Origin: a virus
Direction: 5' to 3' (one strand)
Virus record (IMG/VR): IMGVR_UViG_3300020159_000861
Location: 1-35,263 of that record
Length of the DNA: 35,263 bases
Made by a program: the position numbers and the translations under genes. This document shows, in pieces, positions 12,862 to 20,927 of the stretch (positions within the stretch are counted from its first letter, which is position 1; each line of letters begins with the position of its first letter). The notes under the pieces were generated by a model, which was given only the letters and a program-made list of their open reading frames with translations, searched no databases and was not told the origin of the DNA.

Positions 12862-13013
12862 AAAAGAAATCGAAGTTCAGCAAACTAGCAACGCAACTCA
12901 AGAAGGAGGGCGCGGACGATCCCAAAGCTCTCGCGGCATACATTGGTCGCAAGAATCTTGGGGCCGCGGAGTTTATGCGCCGCGCCGCCGCCGGTAGGAA
13001 GAAGGCCAAATGA
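12858..13013 (+). CDS. Small basic head-region protein, 51 aa
   Basis: This short gene starts with an ATGA overlap with the HNH ORF and encodes KKKSKFSKLATQLKKEG, then DDPKALAAYIGRKNLGA and a basic tail AAAGRKKAK. The DPKALAAYIGRK block recurs in small phage proteins next to portal and scaffold genes. It is positively charged and may bind DNA or the scaffold. The stop overlaps the next start (ATGA). Function unknown. Confidence 0.75.
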   Translation: MKKKSKFSKLATQLKKEGADDPKALAAYIGRKNLGAAEFMRRAAAGRKKAK

Positions 13014-13333
13014 TCAGCTTCATCGCCAAACTCCGAGCAGCGTGGACGTTCACCCGGCATCAGCGGTGGGTGGACCCGCTCCCGTGGAGCAAACCAGACG
13101 CCATCACACTCAACAATTTTTTCAAGAGCGAGACCGGGAAAAAGTTTAGGGACGCTCTCCTGAATACTGTTCTTATGCAGAACGCTTCTGCTATAACGGA
13201 CAGAAACCATTTGCAATATTCCTCTGGATTTGCAATGGGTCAGGCCAGTCTTGTGAAGGTTATCGAGATGATGGCCGATCAAGAATCAATTACGGGGCAG
13301 GAAGATGATCCAGATTCTGCCACGAACACATAG
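13010..13333 (+). CDS. Hypothetical head-region protein, 107 aa
   Basis: The start is fixed by the ATGA overlap. The N-terminus is a short helix (MISFIAKLRAAWTF), followed by a Trp/Pro region (VDPLPWSKPD), a central helical region (TLNNFFKSETGKKFRDALL) and FAMGQASLVKVIEMMA. The composition is that of a soluble helical protein; the short hydrophobic N-terminal segment is too polar for a signal peptide. It may be a head-assembly accessory protein given its position between portal and scaffold. Confidence 0.7.
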   Translation: MISFIAKLRAAWTFTRHQRWVDPLPWSKPDAITLNNFFKSETGKKFRDALLNTVLMQNASAITDRNHLQYSSGFAMGQASLVKVIEMMADQESITGQEDDPDSATNT

Positions 13334-13389
13334 GATCAAAGTTGCGGTTGCTGCGTCTGTGCGGACCAGCAAACGAATATAAGCACAAT

Positions 13390-14349
13390 ATGTCAGATGA
13401 AACAATGAGTGCCGATGCGATGCTCGCTTTGGCCAATGATCACGATGCTGGTGTCGATATCGACAGCCAACCACGGGAGACGACTCAAAATAAAAACGAG
13501 TCAACTTCGGTTGAGCAAGATTCCTCCAATGAGGGGAGTGCCAGTAAAGAGAACAATGACCGCGAGCAAGAGGATGTAGGCACGAGCAGTAAGTCAGAGA
13601 ACGATTCCAAGGCCAAGCAGAAGGAGGGGGAGAAGCCGAAGGATCAGAAGAGCAAATTCGCCCAGGATCAGAATCGAAAGACCAAGACCTGGGAACAAAT
13701 CAACGCTGAGAAGGAGGCCATCAGGGCCGAGCGCGAAGCGGTGAGGCGTGAACGGGAAGAATGGAGCAAGCAACGGGAGCAATCCAGTGTTGCTGATACC
13801 AACTCTTTTCGGGACGAGAAGGGTTACACTGCGGAGGATTACGAGGCTGCGGCCAAGGAATTCGATGCGGATGGTGACTCTCAGTTGGCCAAGGCAGCGC
13901 GAGCTAAGGCTGATGGCGTCCGTAAAGTGGCAGGCACGAAGCAACAGCAAGTTCAGCAGGAGCGTTTTAACAAGTCATGGGCTGACAACTATGGCCGGCT
14001 TTCTGAAAAGGAAGTCTGGTTGAAAGATCAGTCCAGTCCTGAATACAAACGCACGGTTGAATTGTTGCAGCGTGTTCCGTTTCTAACCGCGATGCCGGAT
14101 GGACTTGTCCATGCGGTAGAATTGATGAAGCTCCAAGATACTGCGGGCAGATCTCAGTCACTTGAGTCCGAGAATAAGGCTCTGAAAGAACAGCTCAATA
14201 AGCTCCAGCAGAAGACCGCCATTGGTAAAAGCGTTCCGGCAGGACAACTCAAGACCGAGGAGAAAGATTTCTCACGGTTATCCATGAAGGAGCAAAGGGA
14301 GGCCCTTATGAGGGCTACGAGAGAGTTCGATCGGGAAAGCAACCAATAG
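13390..14349 (+). CDS. Scaffolding protein, 319 aa
   Basis: The start at 13390 is chosen because the upstream in-frame codons (from TTG at 13342) are not protein-like and lie in a 56-nt gap. The first 100 residues are acidic, Ser/Asn/Glu-rich and probably disordered. A long helical region follows (EKEAIRAEREAVRREREEW) and another near the end (LESENKALKEQLNKLQQK). Highly charged, coiled-coil-rich proteins directly before the capsid gene are typical scaffolds that shape the procapsid and leave before DNA fills it. No protease domain is visible. Confidence 0.82.
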   Translation: MSDETMSADAMLALANDHDAGVDIDSQPRETTQNKNESTSVEQDSSNEGSASKENNDREQEDVGTSSKSENDSKAKQKEGEKPKDQKSKFAQDQNRKTKTWEQINAEKEAIRAEREAVRREREEWSKQREQSSVADTNSFRDEKGYTAEDYEAAAKEFDADGDSQLAKAARAKADGVRKVAGTKQQQVQQERFNKSWADNYGRLSEKEVWLKDQSSPEYKRTVELLQRVPFLTAMPDGLVHAVELMKLQDTAGRSQSLESENKALKEQLNKLQQKTAIGKSVPAGQLKTEEKDFSRLSMKEQREALMRATREFDRESNQ

Positions 14350-14367
14350 CACAACCACAACTAAAAT

Positions 14368-15522
14368 ATGGCAGGCATTACTACTTCAACCACGCTAACC
14401 AGTCAGTTCCAGAACTTCTTCAGCAAGGAGCTGCTCTCGATCGTCCAACAGGAGACGATTCTTGATCAGTTCTCTATGAAGGCTCCGATCCCCAAGAATA
14501 ATGGTAACAAGGCCATCACGATGTTCCGTTTCGGTGCGCCGAGCGTCGCTAATGTCCAGACCATCAGTTCTGAAGGTACGGCAATCAGCTCCGGTAACTA
14601 CCGTTCTCTGGTTCTGAACAGCCTCAGCAAGTCGCTCGCTCAGTACGGTCAGGTGATCGGTTTGACCGACATCCTCCGCGCTACGGACCTGTTCAACTCG
14701 CTCCAGCAGGCCACCAAGACCTCCGGTCTGGATATGGCTCTCTGGGTTGACTCAGTCATTCGTAACACCTTGGTTGGCTCTAACCTCACTGCGAGTGGTT
14801 CCTCTATCGGTTCCGCCGCCGAGGGTGGTGGTACGTTCGATAACTCGGATGCTTGTAACACTGCCGCTTCTTCCGGCGGTATTAAGGTGTACGGCAACCC
14901 CGCTACGTTGACCACTCAGACGTTCTCTGCGTTGAACAGCGATACGACTGCCGCTAACACCACGATGACCGCTTCGGCTGTCCTCGATTCAATGACTCGT
15001 CTGAAGCGTAACCGCGCTCCGATGATCAATGGCGGATACGTCCTTGCGACCGATCCCCGTGTTACCCGTGATTTGATGCGCGATACCGATTGGTTGAACG
15101 CTTCCAACTACGGCAACAAGGGTACCCCGTTCTACAAGGGCGAGGTGGGTTCCATCTACGGTTGCCGCGTTGTCACTCAGACCAACTCGTTTGTCAGCAC
15201 CGGCTCCGGTACTGCGGCTGACGAGTTCATCTATCAGGCCACTGCCGCGGGTGGCGGTCTGGCGGTCAGCAAGGACATCATCGCCTCGTTCTTCTTCGGT
15301 AACGAGTCCTTTGGTATCCCTGCCTTGACCGGTGATGATCCGTTGTCCCCGAAGGTTGTGATCACCGATACCCCCGACAAGAGCGATCCGTTGAACCAGC
15401 TCGTCACCGTTGGTGTGAAGCTGTACTTCGCCGCTCTGCGTTTGGCCGCTGGTAACACTGGTTCCACTGCCAATCCTACTTGGTACCTGGTGCATCGTAC
15501 TAAGACCTCTACCACGCTGTAA
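14368..15522 (+). CDS. Major capsid protein, N4-gp56 type, 384 aa
   Basis: The protein opens MAGITTSTTLTSQFQNFFSK and continues with LLSIVQQETILDQFSMKAPI, both typical of the N4-gp56 family of HK97-fold capsid proteins. A region GNKAITMFRFGAP follows, and later RAPMINGGYVLATDPRVTRD, a segment conserved in this family. It forms the icosahedral shell. It is expected to be the most abundant virion protein. The leader lacks a Shine-Dalgarno and reads AACTAAAAT before the ATG. There is no obvious pro-domain. Confidence 0.9.
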   Translation: MAGITTSTTLTSQFQNFFSKELLSIVQQETILDQFSMKAPIPKNNGNKAITMFRFGAPSVANVQTISSEGTAISSGNYRSLVLNSLSKSLAQYGQVIGLTDILRATDLFNSLQQATKTSGLDMALWVDSVIRNTLVGSNLTASGSSIGSAAEGGGTFDNSDACNTAASSGGIKVYGNPATLTTQTFSALNSDTTAANTTMTASAVLDSMTRLKRNRAPMINGGYVLATDPRVTRDLMRDTDWLNASNYGNKGTPFYKGEVGSIYGCRVVTQTNSFVSTGSGTAADEFIYQATAAGGGLAVSKDIIASFFFGNESFGIPALTGDDPLSPKVVITDTPDKSDPLNQLVTVGVKLYFAALRLAAGNTGSTANPTWYLVHRTKTSTTL

Positions 15523-15523
15523 T

Positions 15524-15910
15524 ATGCGACCCAAGACGGCCACCATCATGGTGATTGCCGTCAGCCCAAAGGGGCATCATCGAGCAATCGGTGGTGCCCC
15601 TTCTCATTCCGCTTGCGGATGTGAGGAAGCTGACAACAATGCGCCAATGATTGCGATTCCAGTCGAGGCTCTTTCCACTGATACGGAAGATGGCCAACAG
15701 GCTTCTCCCGAGGTTGGTGATGAAGTGGTCCTACAGGAAGTTCGGGGCGTTCTCAAGAAGCTCGAAAATGGTGAGGCTTACGTTGAGATCAAAAGCGTGA
15801 ACGGCATGCCCGCTGAGTACGAAGAAAAGAGCATGGAAAAGGAAGGCCCTATGGACGAAGAAGGTATGCGTAACATGGTTGCCGAGTACGACAGCGAAAT
15901 GGAGTCCTAA
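15524..15910 (+). CDS. Hypothetical acidic protein, 128 aa
   Basis: The ATG follows the capsid stop by one base (TAATATG). The N-terminus is basic (MRPKTATIMVIAVSPKGHHR) and contains CGCEE, a Cys pair; the rest is acidic and Glu/Met-rich (YEEKSMEKEGPMDEEGM). It is probably mostly disordered. Its location right after the capsid gene suggests a decoration, maturation or head-completion role. The stop overlaps the next start (TAATG). Confidence 0.65.
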   Translation: MRPKTATIMVIAVSPKGHHRAIGGAPSHSACGCEEADNNAPMIAIPVEALSTDTEDGQQASPEVGDEVVLQEVRGVLKKLENGEAYVEIKSVNGMPAEYEEKSMEKEGPMDEEGMRNMVAEYDSEMES

Positions 15911-16164
15911 TGCCCATCTACACCTTCGAGAACAAAGGCAAGTCCGTGGAGCAAATCGCTCCAATGGGAACCGATTCTCTTGTTATCAAGGGTGAACGCT
16001 GGACGAGACAGCCGGTAGCCCGCTTCGGGGTTACCGGTTTCGCTCGCGAAGCCGAACTCAAGGACAAGGTAAAGCAGGGCTTTAGCCGGATGGAAGACCG
16101 GCAGGGAACCCGCTTTGAAAGCACTTTCAGCAAGAATCAAATTCGCAAGATCTGGGACATATGA
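15910..16164 (+). CDS. Small head-region protein, 84 aa
   Basis: The start is in TAATG. The N-terminus MPIYTFENKGKSVEQ resembles the opening of FmdB-type zinc-ribbon proteins but the Cys residues of that family are missing, so no metal site is expected. The middle is GERWTRQPVARFGVTGFARE, and the end is basic (FSKNQIRKIWDI). It ends with an ATGA overlap to the next gene. It may be a small capsid accessory protein. Confidence 0.62.
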   Translation: MPIYTFENKGKSVEQIAPMGTDSLVIKGERWTRQPVARFGVTGFAREAELKDKVKQGFSRMEDRQGTRFESTFSKNQIRKIWDI

Positions 16165-16427
16165 GCATAGAATCTAATCTAGCAACCGAGTATTCGATGG
16201 GCAATGCGGGCTTCCAGCTCGTGACCTCTACCGCGTTGACCACTGGCCCGTTCGTTGCGATCACCACGATTGCTGTCACCACCTTCGCTTCGATCACCGG
16301 CAATGGTATCAGCGGCTCTTGGTCCACAGTGGCTATCCCCGCTGGCATCACGCTTCCTGGACCGATCCAGAGCTTCCAGATTTCGAGTGGTCAGGTAGTC
16401 GCATTCAACGGAGTGATTAGCTCTTAA
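16161..16427 (+). CDS. Small Thr/Ile/Gly-rich virion-like protein, 88 aa
   Basis: The start overlaps the preceding stop as ATGA. The protein is rich in Thr, Ser, Ile and Gly (TTGPFVAITTIAVTTFASIT) with alternating strands and no helix-forming charge pattern, as in decoration or spike-like proteins with beta structure. Position between capsid and fibre genes fits. No family recognised. Confidence 0.6.
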   Translation: MSIESNLATEYSMGNAGFQLVTSTALTTGPFVAITTIAVTTFASITGNGISGSWSTVAIPAGITLPGPIQSFQISSGQVVAFNGVISS

Positions 16428-16431
16428 ACCT

Positions 16432-16671
16432 GTGACTCTCGCTCTCGGAACACGATTGGCTTCAAGCGGGTCTGGCGGAAACGTCACGCCCGTTGATCCG
16501 CCGATCATGCGCCGGGATCTTCTTCAGGAAGACGAGTTCTTCGTCTTACAAGAGGATGGCACTGGAAAGATCGTGTTGTCTTTTGGCACCTACGATCGAA
16601 TGGCTACTGAGCAGGGCACAGATCTCATTTTAACCGAAGCATCCGACAAATTCATTCTAACCGTTTACTGA
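16432..16671 (+). CDS. Small hypothetical protein, 79 aa (GTG start)
   Basis: The frame opens with GTG four bases after the previous stop, with no Shine-Dalgarno. The product has a polar N-terminus ([12 protein letters not shown]), then acidic [18 protein letters not shown] and a beta-rich ending [16 protein letters not shown]. It is probably virion-associated or a connector to the fibre gene. It ends one base before the next ATG (TGATATG). Confidence 0.6.
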   Translation: MTLALGTRLASSGSGGNVTPVDPPIMRRDLLQEDEFFVLQEDGTGKIVLSFGTYDRMATEQGTDLILTEASDKFILTVY

Positions 16672-16672
16672 T

Positions 16673-17608
16673 ATGGCAGACACAAAGATTACAGCACTGA
16701 CGGCGTTGACCGCCGCTGATCCGGCTAATGACGTTATCCCTATCGTTGATGTCAGCGATACCTCGATGGCGGCAAGTGGCACCACGAAGAAGATCAGCGT
16801 AAACAACATCCTCGGAGCATCCGGCACCGCCACCCTCGCCTCCGCCACCATCACCGGCGATCTGACGGTGGATACCTCGACGCTGAAGGTTGATTCGACG
16901 AACAATCGGGTGGGTATCAATACCGCCACTCCGGTTGCTGGAGTTGCGCTTCATGTCTGCGACAATGTTTTCGGCGCAAGTCTTTCGAGCGGAGTTCGGT
17001 TCGGCAATTCTGGAAACAACTACTACTTCGATCAGTTGATCGTTACGGATGGTAGCTCAAATCCTTCTTATCAGTTAAAGTTCGCAACCCATAATCTTGC
17101 GAAATATTTTTACGGTGGCGGAAACAACTACTGGGAGTGGTACGCAAACAACACCCTCGGAATGACCCTCAACTCCACCGGATTGGGGATTGGGGCGAGT
17201 CCGTCGTACAACATACACACTCGCGGAGCTACAGACGGACGCATTCAAGTGGAAGGTGCTAACGGATTCGGGATGGTGTTCATTCAAGCATCCAGCGGAA
17301 ACTCCGCACAGCTTCAACTGAACTCCAATGGTGGTTCTGGGCGGAGATACGTTGTTGCATCCAGTTCATCGGGACAATTCATCATAGGTGACGAAACCGC
17401 TGTTGTTACTCGTCTCACCATCGACTCCTCCGGCAACGTCGGCATCGGAGCCAGCACGTTTGGAACCTCTGCCGCTAAGGTTCTCGGTCTTGCTAACGCG
17501 ACTGCTCCAAGCACTTCTCCCGCTGGAATGGGTCAACTCTACGTCGAAGCCGGTGCGCTGAAGTACCGTGGAAGCTCCGGCACCGTCACCACCATCGCCA
17601 ACGCCTAA
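16673..17608 (+). CDS. Fibre-like protein, 311 aa
   Basis: The N-terminus [20 protein letters not shown] with [10 protein letters not shown] is a conserved anchor of phage head or tail fibres. A repetitive beta-rich body follows with [15 protein letters not shown] and [13 protein letters not shown], typical of trimeric fibre shafts. The C-terminal part ends with a [17 protein letters not shown] segment commonly seen at the end of such fibres. There is no S74 chaperone. It likely binds the host surface or decorates the head. Confidence 0.72.
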   Translation: MADTKITALTALTAADPANDVIPIVDVSDTSMAASGTTKKISVNNILGASGTATLASATITGDLTVDTSTLKVDSTNNRVGINTATPVAGVALHVCDNVFGASLSSGVRFGNSGNNYYFDQLIVTDGSSNPSYQLKFATHNLAKYFYGGGNNYWEWYANNTLGMTLNSTGLGIGASPSYNIHTRGATDGRIQVEGANGFGMVFIQASSGNSAQLQLNSNGGSGRRYVVASSSSGQFIIGDETAVVTRLTIDSSGNVGIGASTFGTSAAKVLGLANATAPSTSPAGMGQLYVEAGALKYRGSSGTVTTIANA

Positions 17609-17619
17609 TTCATACCACC

Positions 17620-18051
17620 ATGACCATCCTCTGGCTCATCGAACGCCTTCTCGTAAAGCCCACCGAAGGCTCACTCACGGACGTTGTCATCACCGCCGAT
17701 TGGCGATGCAACGGCACTGAAACCACCGGCAGCGGAGACACCGAGAAGAGCTACAGCGGAACCTGCTACGGCTCCTGCTCATTCGCCGCGCCGACTGGCA
17801 GCTTCACTCCTTATCCTGATTTGACGCAGGATCAGGTTCTCGGTTGGTGCTACGCCAACGGAGTCGATCAAGCGGCCATCGAAGCGAACGTCACCGCGCA
17901 GATCAACGACCAGATCAACCCGCCCGTGGTAAGTCTGCCGCTGCCGTGGGTTCCGCCGGTGCCGCCGGTGGAAATCGTCCCGCCGCTCGTCGAGCAGAAG
18001 GTGCCGGTTTTGGTTGCGGAGCAGCCTGTCGTTTCCGACACTGCGGTCTGA
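17620..18051 (+). CDS. Conserved phage protein with FTPYxDLT and INPP motifs, 143 aa
   Basis: The ORF has a beta-rich N-terminal part (TDVVITADWRCNGTE) with YSGTCYGSCSF, then FTPYPDLTQDQVLGWCYANG and ANVTAQINDQINPP. These last segments recur in small proteins of unknown role beside fibre genes in many podoviruses. The tail is very Pro/Val-rich and probably disordered. It likely belongs to the virion or helps fibre assembly. Confidence 0.7.
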   Translation: MTILWLIERLLVKPTEGSLTDVVITADWRCNGTETTGSGDTEKSYSGTCYGSCSFAAPTGSFTPYPDLTQDQVLGWCYANGVDQAAIEANVTAQINDQINPPVVSLPLPWVPPVPPVEIVPPLVEQKVPVLVAEQPVVSDTAV

Positions 18052-18052
18052 T

Positions 18053-18205
18053 ATGGAAATCACCATCACACTCACTCAGGAGCAGACCAATAGCCTGCTC
18101 CAGCTCATCGACATCGCCATCAAGGCCGGTGGCTACCAGAACGCCAAGGTAGGCGTTCCTTTGGCCGACATCATCCTCGCAGCCGCACAGCCTAAATCCG
18201 AGTAA
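18053..18205 (+). CDS. Small conserved-looking protein, 50 aa
   Basis: The ATG follows the previous stop in TGATATG, so the longer in-frame ORF from 18014 is not used. The sequence is a two-part helix: MEITITLTQEQTNSLLQLID and IAIKAGGYQNAKVGVPLAD. This resembles short phage proteins near the lysis block. There is no membrane helix. Function unknown; the stop overlaps the next ATG as TAATG. Confidence 0.62.
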   Translation: MEITITLTQEQTNSLLQLIDIAIKAGGYQNAKVGVPLADIILAAAQPKSE

Positions 18206-18375
18206 TGGAACCAACGAACAGCAGCACTAGCCCCGGTGTCTCCCTAGCCGCAGCAGCAGGGGCTACTGCTGTTTCGTTTATCCCACAGCTAACCGACTGG
18301 GTAAGGCTTATCACCGCGTTGATTGGCTTAGTTTGCGCCTGTTACGGCGCGTATCGATTATTTAGATCCAAATGA
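18205..18375 (+). CDS. Holin-like membrane protein with one helix, 56 aa
   Basis: This short gene was found by eye. After a Ser/Thr/Pro-rich N-terminus and an Ala-rich stretch (VSLAAAAGATAV) comes a hydrophobic segment (about 33-50: VRLITALIGLVCACYGAY) and a basic C-terminus RLFRSK. The pattern matches a small single-span holin or antiholin. It overlaps the next gene (ATGA), which also looks membrane-embedded. Confidence 0.65.
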   Translation: MEPTNSSTSPGVSLAAAAGATAVSFIPQLTDWVRLITALIGLVCACYGAYRLFRSK

Positions 18376-18563
18376 AAAACACGAAAACTACTCTCGCCGG
18401 TATCGGTGCCATCCTCGTTGCTGTTGGTGGGGCTATTAAGGCCCTGTTCGACGGTGACCCGACAACCAATCTCGACCTGACCACGACCATTGCCGCGGTG
18501 ACCGCCGGCATTGGCCTTATCTGGGCTAAGGATGCCAAGGAAGTCGAAGTCACTAAGCCGTGA
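18372..18563 (+). CDS. Holin-like two-helix membrane protein, 63 aa
   Basis: Two hydrophobic segments (AGIGAILVAVGGAIKALF and LTTTIAAVTAGIGLIWA) flank a short loop containing DGDPTTN, and the C-terminus is charged (KDAKEVEVTKP). This is a common small phage holin-like layout. It sits between the single-span protein and the lipoprotein-containing pair, forming a lysis-like block. The start is an ATGA overlap and the stop is shared with a GTG start (GTGA). Confidence 0.75.
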   Translation: MKNTKTTLAGIGAILVAVGGAIKALFDGDPTTNLDLTTTIAAVTAGIGLIWAKDAKEVEVTKP

Positions 18564-18733
18564 ACTGGGTCTACCAGATCCTCAAGGCTCTGCTCGACTG
18601 GTTCCGAGAAACACCACCCACCGATGTGCAACATGGTAAAGCTCCCGAGGCCATCAAGGACGATCTGGCTGGCCGTGTTGCTGACCTGCCTGGGCTGCCA
18701 GGTGACACGGGTGGTCCTGGTCCCTTCCGGTGA
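18560..18733 (+). CDS. Small protein of lysis block overlapping the lipoprotein gene, 57 aa (GTG start)
   Basis: It starts with GTG in GTGA. The N-terminus is an amphipathic helix, NWVYQILKALLDWFRETPP, followed by a charged helical stretch KAPEAIKDDLAGRVAD and a Gly/Pro-rich tail (LPGLPGDTGGPGPF). It is not a clear transmembrane protein. The last 110 nt overlap the lipoprotein gene in another frame, which recalls nested spanin pairs, but it lacks the usual inner-spanin anchor and coiled coil. Confidence 0.6.
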   Translation: MNWVYQILKALLDWFRETPPTDVQHGKAPEAIKDDLAGRVADLPGLPGDTGGPGPFR

Positions 18734-18854
18734 TCCGGTGATGCTGGCCAAGCCGGTGAAGGCTAGCGTCTACGGATTCGACAAAGATAAGAAATTGGTG
18801 GGGCCGTCCACCGTCACTCTGCCGGCTGGTTGGTACGTTTTACCGAAGAACTGA
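18624..18854 (+). CDS. Small lipoprotein, outer-spanin-like, 76 aa
   Basis: Residues 12-25 have a basic N-region followed by a hydrophobic core and Cys (RTIWLAVLLTCLGCQ), a lipoprotein signal ending at C25. The mature part has VVLVPSGDPVMLAKPVKASV and ends in TVTLPAGWYVLPKN; the segment before GWY recurs in small phage lipoproteins found after holin genes. It could be an outer-membrane spanin that fuses the membranes at lysis. The gene overlaps the 57-aa ORF in another frame by 110 nt. Confidence 0.65.
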   Translation: MCNMVKLPRPSRTIWLAVLLTCLGCQVTRVVLVPSGDPVMLAKPVKASVYGFDKDKKLVGPSTVTLPAGWYVLPKN

Positions 18855-18855
18855 T

Positions 18856-20163
18856 ATGGGAACACCACTTACAGGAAGTAGCGTCGCATCGACCTATACT
18901 GGCCTACTCAAGAACACCGACAACTCCACCGTAGGCGCATCGCTTAAAGCCATCAGCGACGGCAGCGGCAATGACTCCGCACTCCAGATCTCCAACGCCG
19001 CAGTCAATACGACCGGAGACTTCAGCGTAGCCACTAACAAGCTCACAGTAGCCTCTGCAAGCGGCAATACGCTCATTGCGGGCACTCTTGGTGTGACCGG
19101 GGCCACCAGCCTCTCCAGCCTCGCTACGAGCGGTGCAGCGACCATAGGCGGTGCGCTCAATGTTACCGGAGCAACCACGCTCACCGGCAACCTCACGGTC
19201 CCGGGTAACCTTGCAGTCACTGGAACCTCCACTCTGACCGGTAATACCGCAGTCACAGGAACCCTCGGGGTCACTGGAGCAAGCACCTTGGCAAGCGTTG
19301 GAGTAACCGGAGCCGCTACTGTCGGAACTACTCTTGGCGTTACCGGAGCTACTACGTTGGCCAGTGTTGGAGTCACAGGTGCTGCCACGGTTGGAACGAC
19401 CCTCGGGGTCACTGGAGCATCAACCTTGGCCAGTCTTGGTGTTACAGGTGCAGCAACCGTTGGAACCACGCTGGATGTAACAGGTAACACCACGCTGACC
19501 GGAGACCTTGCAGCCAATGGAAACACCACACTTGGAAACGCTGGCACCGACACGTTGACGCTTAACTCGGACAATATTACGGCTCCTAACATATCAACCG
19601 TCACGGTTGATATTGCTAACGACAAAGTGCTAATTGCTGACGCAAGCGATTCTAGCAAGGTTAAGGTAGTTGCTGCGAGTTCGTTGGGAATCACAGCGGC
19701 CAATGCGCCACAATGTGTTCAGCAAGTATCCGATGATCGAATCACATATACTGGTGGCCTTACTGCTCCTGGAACAGAAATTGGAACTTTAACAAAATCA
19801 ATAACCCCAAGATCTACCGCTTCAAAAATCTTAGTAAGCATTGTTCTAAATTACTCGTGCGTCAGCAATACGTCTCAATTAGTTTTGTTTAGGCTTACTA
19901 GAAATGGAACTGAGATTGGAACTTCTGTTGGAGCAGGTCAAAAAGGTATAGCTTCGGGAAGCTATGAAGACGGTGAAGTTAACGCAGTTAACAACACTAA
20001 GATTGAATTCTTTGATTCTCCTAATAGCTCAAGTGCTGTTACTTATAAGATTAACGTTTTCAGCCCTCTTGGCGCAACAGACCTGTATCTTAACTATGCG
20101 ATAAACGGTGGAGCTAGTTTTACAACAATCTCTACAATGACACTGCAAGAATTCTTCGCATGA
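18856..20163 (+). CDS. Tail fibre-like protein with repeat shaft and divergent tip, 435 aa
   Basis: After a Ser/Thr-rich N-terminal part (to about residue 70) come degenerate VTGxxTLxxx units. These include three almost identical 23-residue units between about 137 and 206 (GVTGAATVGTT alternating with LGVTGASTLASV). They form a triple beta-helix-like shaft. From about residue 280 the tip changes to a compact domain: ITYTGGLTAPGTEIGTLT, then KILVSIVLNYS, and SYEDGEVNAVNN. The tip is markedly more AT-rich than the shaft, and the segment resembles fibre tip domains of other phages, suggesting module exchange. It is likely the receptor-binding fibre. The stop overlaps the next gene (ATGA). Confidence 0.75.
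   Translation: MGTPLTGSSVASTYTGLLKNTDNSTVGASLKAISDGSGNDSALQISNAAVNTTGDFSVATNKLTVASASGNTLIAGTLGVTGATSLSSLATSGAATIGGALNVTGATTLTGNLTVPGNLAVTGTSTLTGNTAVTGTLGVTGASTLASVGVTGAATVGTTLGVTGATTLASVGVTGAATVGTTLGVTGASTLASLGVTGAATVGTTLDVTGNTTLTGDLAANGNTTLGNAGTDTLTLNSDNITAPNISTVTVDIANDKVLIADASDSSKVKVVAASSLGITAANAPQCVQQVSDDRITYTGGLTAPGTEIGTLTKSITPRSTASKILVSIVLNYSCVSNTSQLVLFRLTRNGTEIGTSVGAGQKGIASGSYEDGEVNAVNNTKIEFFDSPNSSSAVTYKINVFSPLGATDLYLNYAINGGASFTTISTMTLQEFFA
19264..19470 (+). repeat. Three 69-bp tandem repeats coding the fibre shaft
   Basis: The units encode alternating LGVTGASTLASV (12 aa) and GVTGAATVGTT (11 aa). They are nearly identical in protein, but synonymous codons differ, which limits exact DNA recombination between the copies. 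The copy number may change between related phages. It is part of the coding sequence and not a CRISPR. Confidence 0.75.
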
Positions 20164-20921
20164 AACCATCAGAAGCGGCTCAGGCGGCTTGCGACAAGCT
20201 GTCGTTCACAGATTCGGCCACCATCGCGTTGGCCAAGAAGTTCTGTATCCGCCGCTACTCGATGATCTGGGATTCGTGCCTGTGGAACGATACCCTCGGC
20301 GTGATCTCCCATCCCGTCACCGCTGGCGATGAACTTGTCACGCTCTCGGACTACGTCACTTCCGCCTACGCTTCAGGTACCGGATACAACACCTTCCTCG
20401 ACTTCCCCGTAGCCATCCGATTCACCGTCACCGGGGATACCGATGGCATCGAAATCCCCGCCGCGGAATGGGTCTCATTCTTCCAGCTCGATCCCAACAC
20501 ATGGAACAACGTCGATAGCCGTAAGTCCACTCCTGGCAACTTCGTTAACTGGACCCGACTCATTGGTGGAGCCTACGGACAAGCCGGTGTTCCGCGCCTC
20601 AAGCTCGTTCCTACGCCCAATGCAGATGGAACCCTGTTCATCCTCGGTAAGAAACAGTCCCAGATGCGGCAGTTCGGTGAGGCTGTCACCATCTCCAACG
20701 ATACCAACTTCGAGCTACGAGGCGTAGAGAACGCACTGATGGCCTACACTGAAGGCGATCTCCTCGAATACTCCCGTCAGTACGGCAAAGCCCAATCCAA
20801 GTTCCAAGAGGGAGCCGCTCAAGTCTCCGTTATGAAGGACATGGAACGAGGCCAACAACAGCAGATTAGCCGCATCATTCCTGATAGCTTGTACGATTAC
20901 ACATTCCAAGACATCCTGTAG
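20160..20921 (+). CDS. Putative neck or tail-adaptor protein, 253 aa
   Basis: The protein opens MKPSEAAQAACDKLSFTDSA and continues with KKFCIRRYSMIWDSCLW, a helical start common in head-tail connectors. A beta-rich middle (ISHPVTAGDELVTLSDYV, AIRFTVTGDTDGIEIPA) is followed by helices ending DSLYDYTFQDIL. Genes of this type stand directly before the large tail-accessory protein in short-tailed phages and often form the ring below the portal. No catalytic motif. Assigned by position, size and pattern. Confidence 0.6.
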   Translation: MKPSEAAQAACDKLSFTDSATIALAKKFCIRRYSMIWDSCLWNDTLGVISHPVTAGDELVTLSDYVTSAYASGTGYNTFLDFPVAIRFTVTGDTDGIEIPAAEWVSFFQLDPNTWNNVDSRKSTPGNFVNWTRLIGGAYGQAGVPRLKLVPTPNADGTLFILGKKQSQMRQFGEAVTISNDTNFELRGVENALMAYTEGDLLEYSRQYGKAQSKFQEGAAQVSVMKDMERGQQQQISRIIPDSLYDYTFQDIL

Positions 20922-20927
20922 TCCGCC

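Noticed and set aside
19264-19470. CRISPR-like array in the 69-bp repeats
   Set aside because: There are no unique spacers, and the repeats encode in-frame fibre shaft units.
18894-19703. 269-aa antisense ORF opposite the fibre gene
   Set aside because: It is the complement of the repetitive Val/Thr/Gly shaft and consists of Val/Ala/Pro runs. It has no independent signals.
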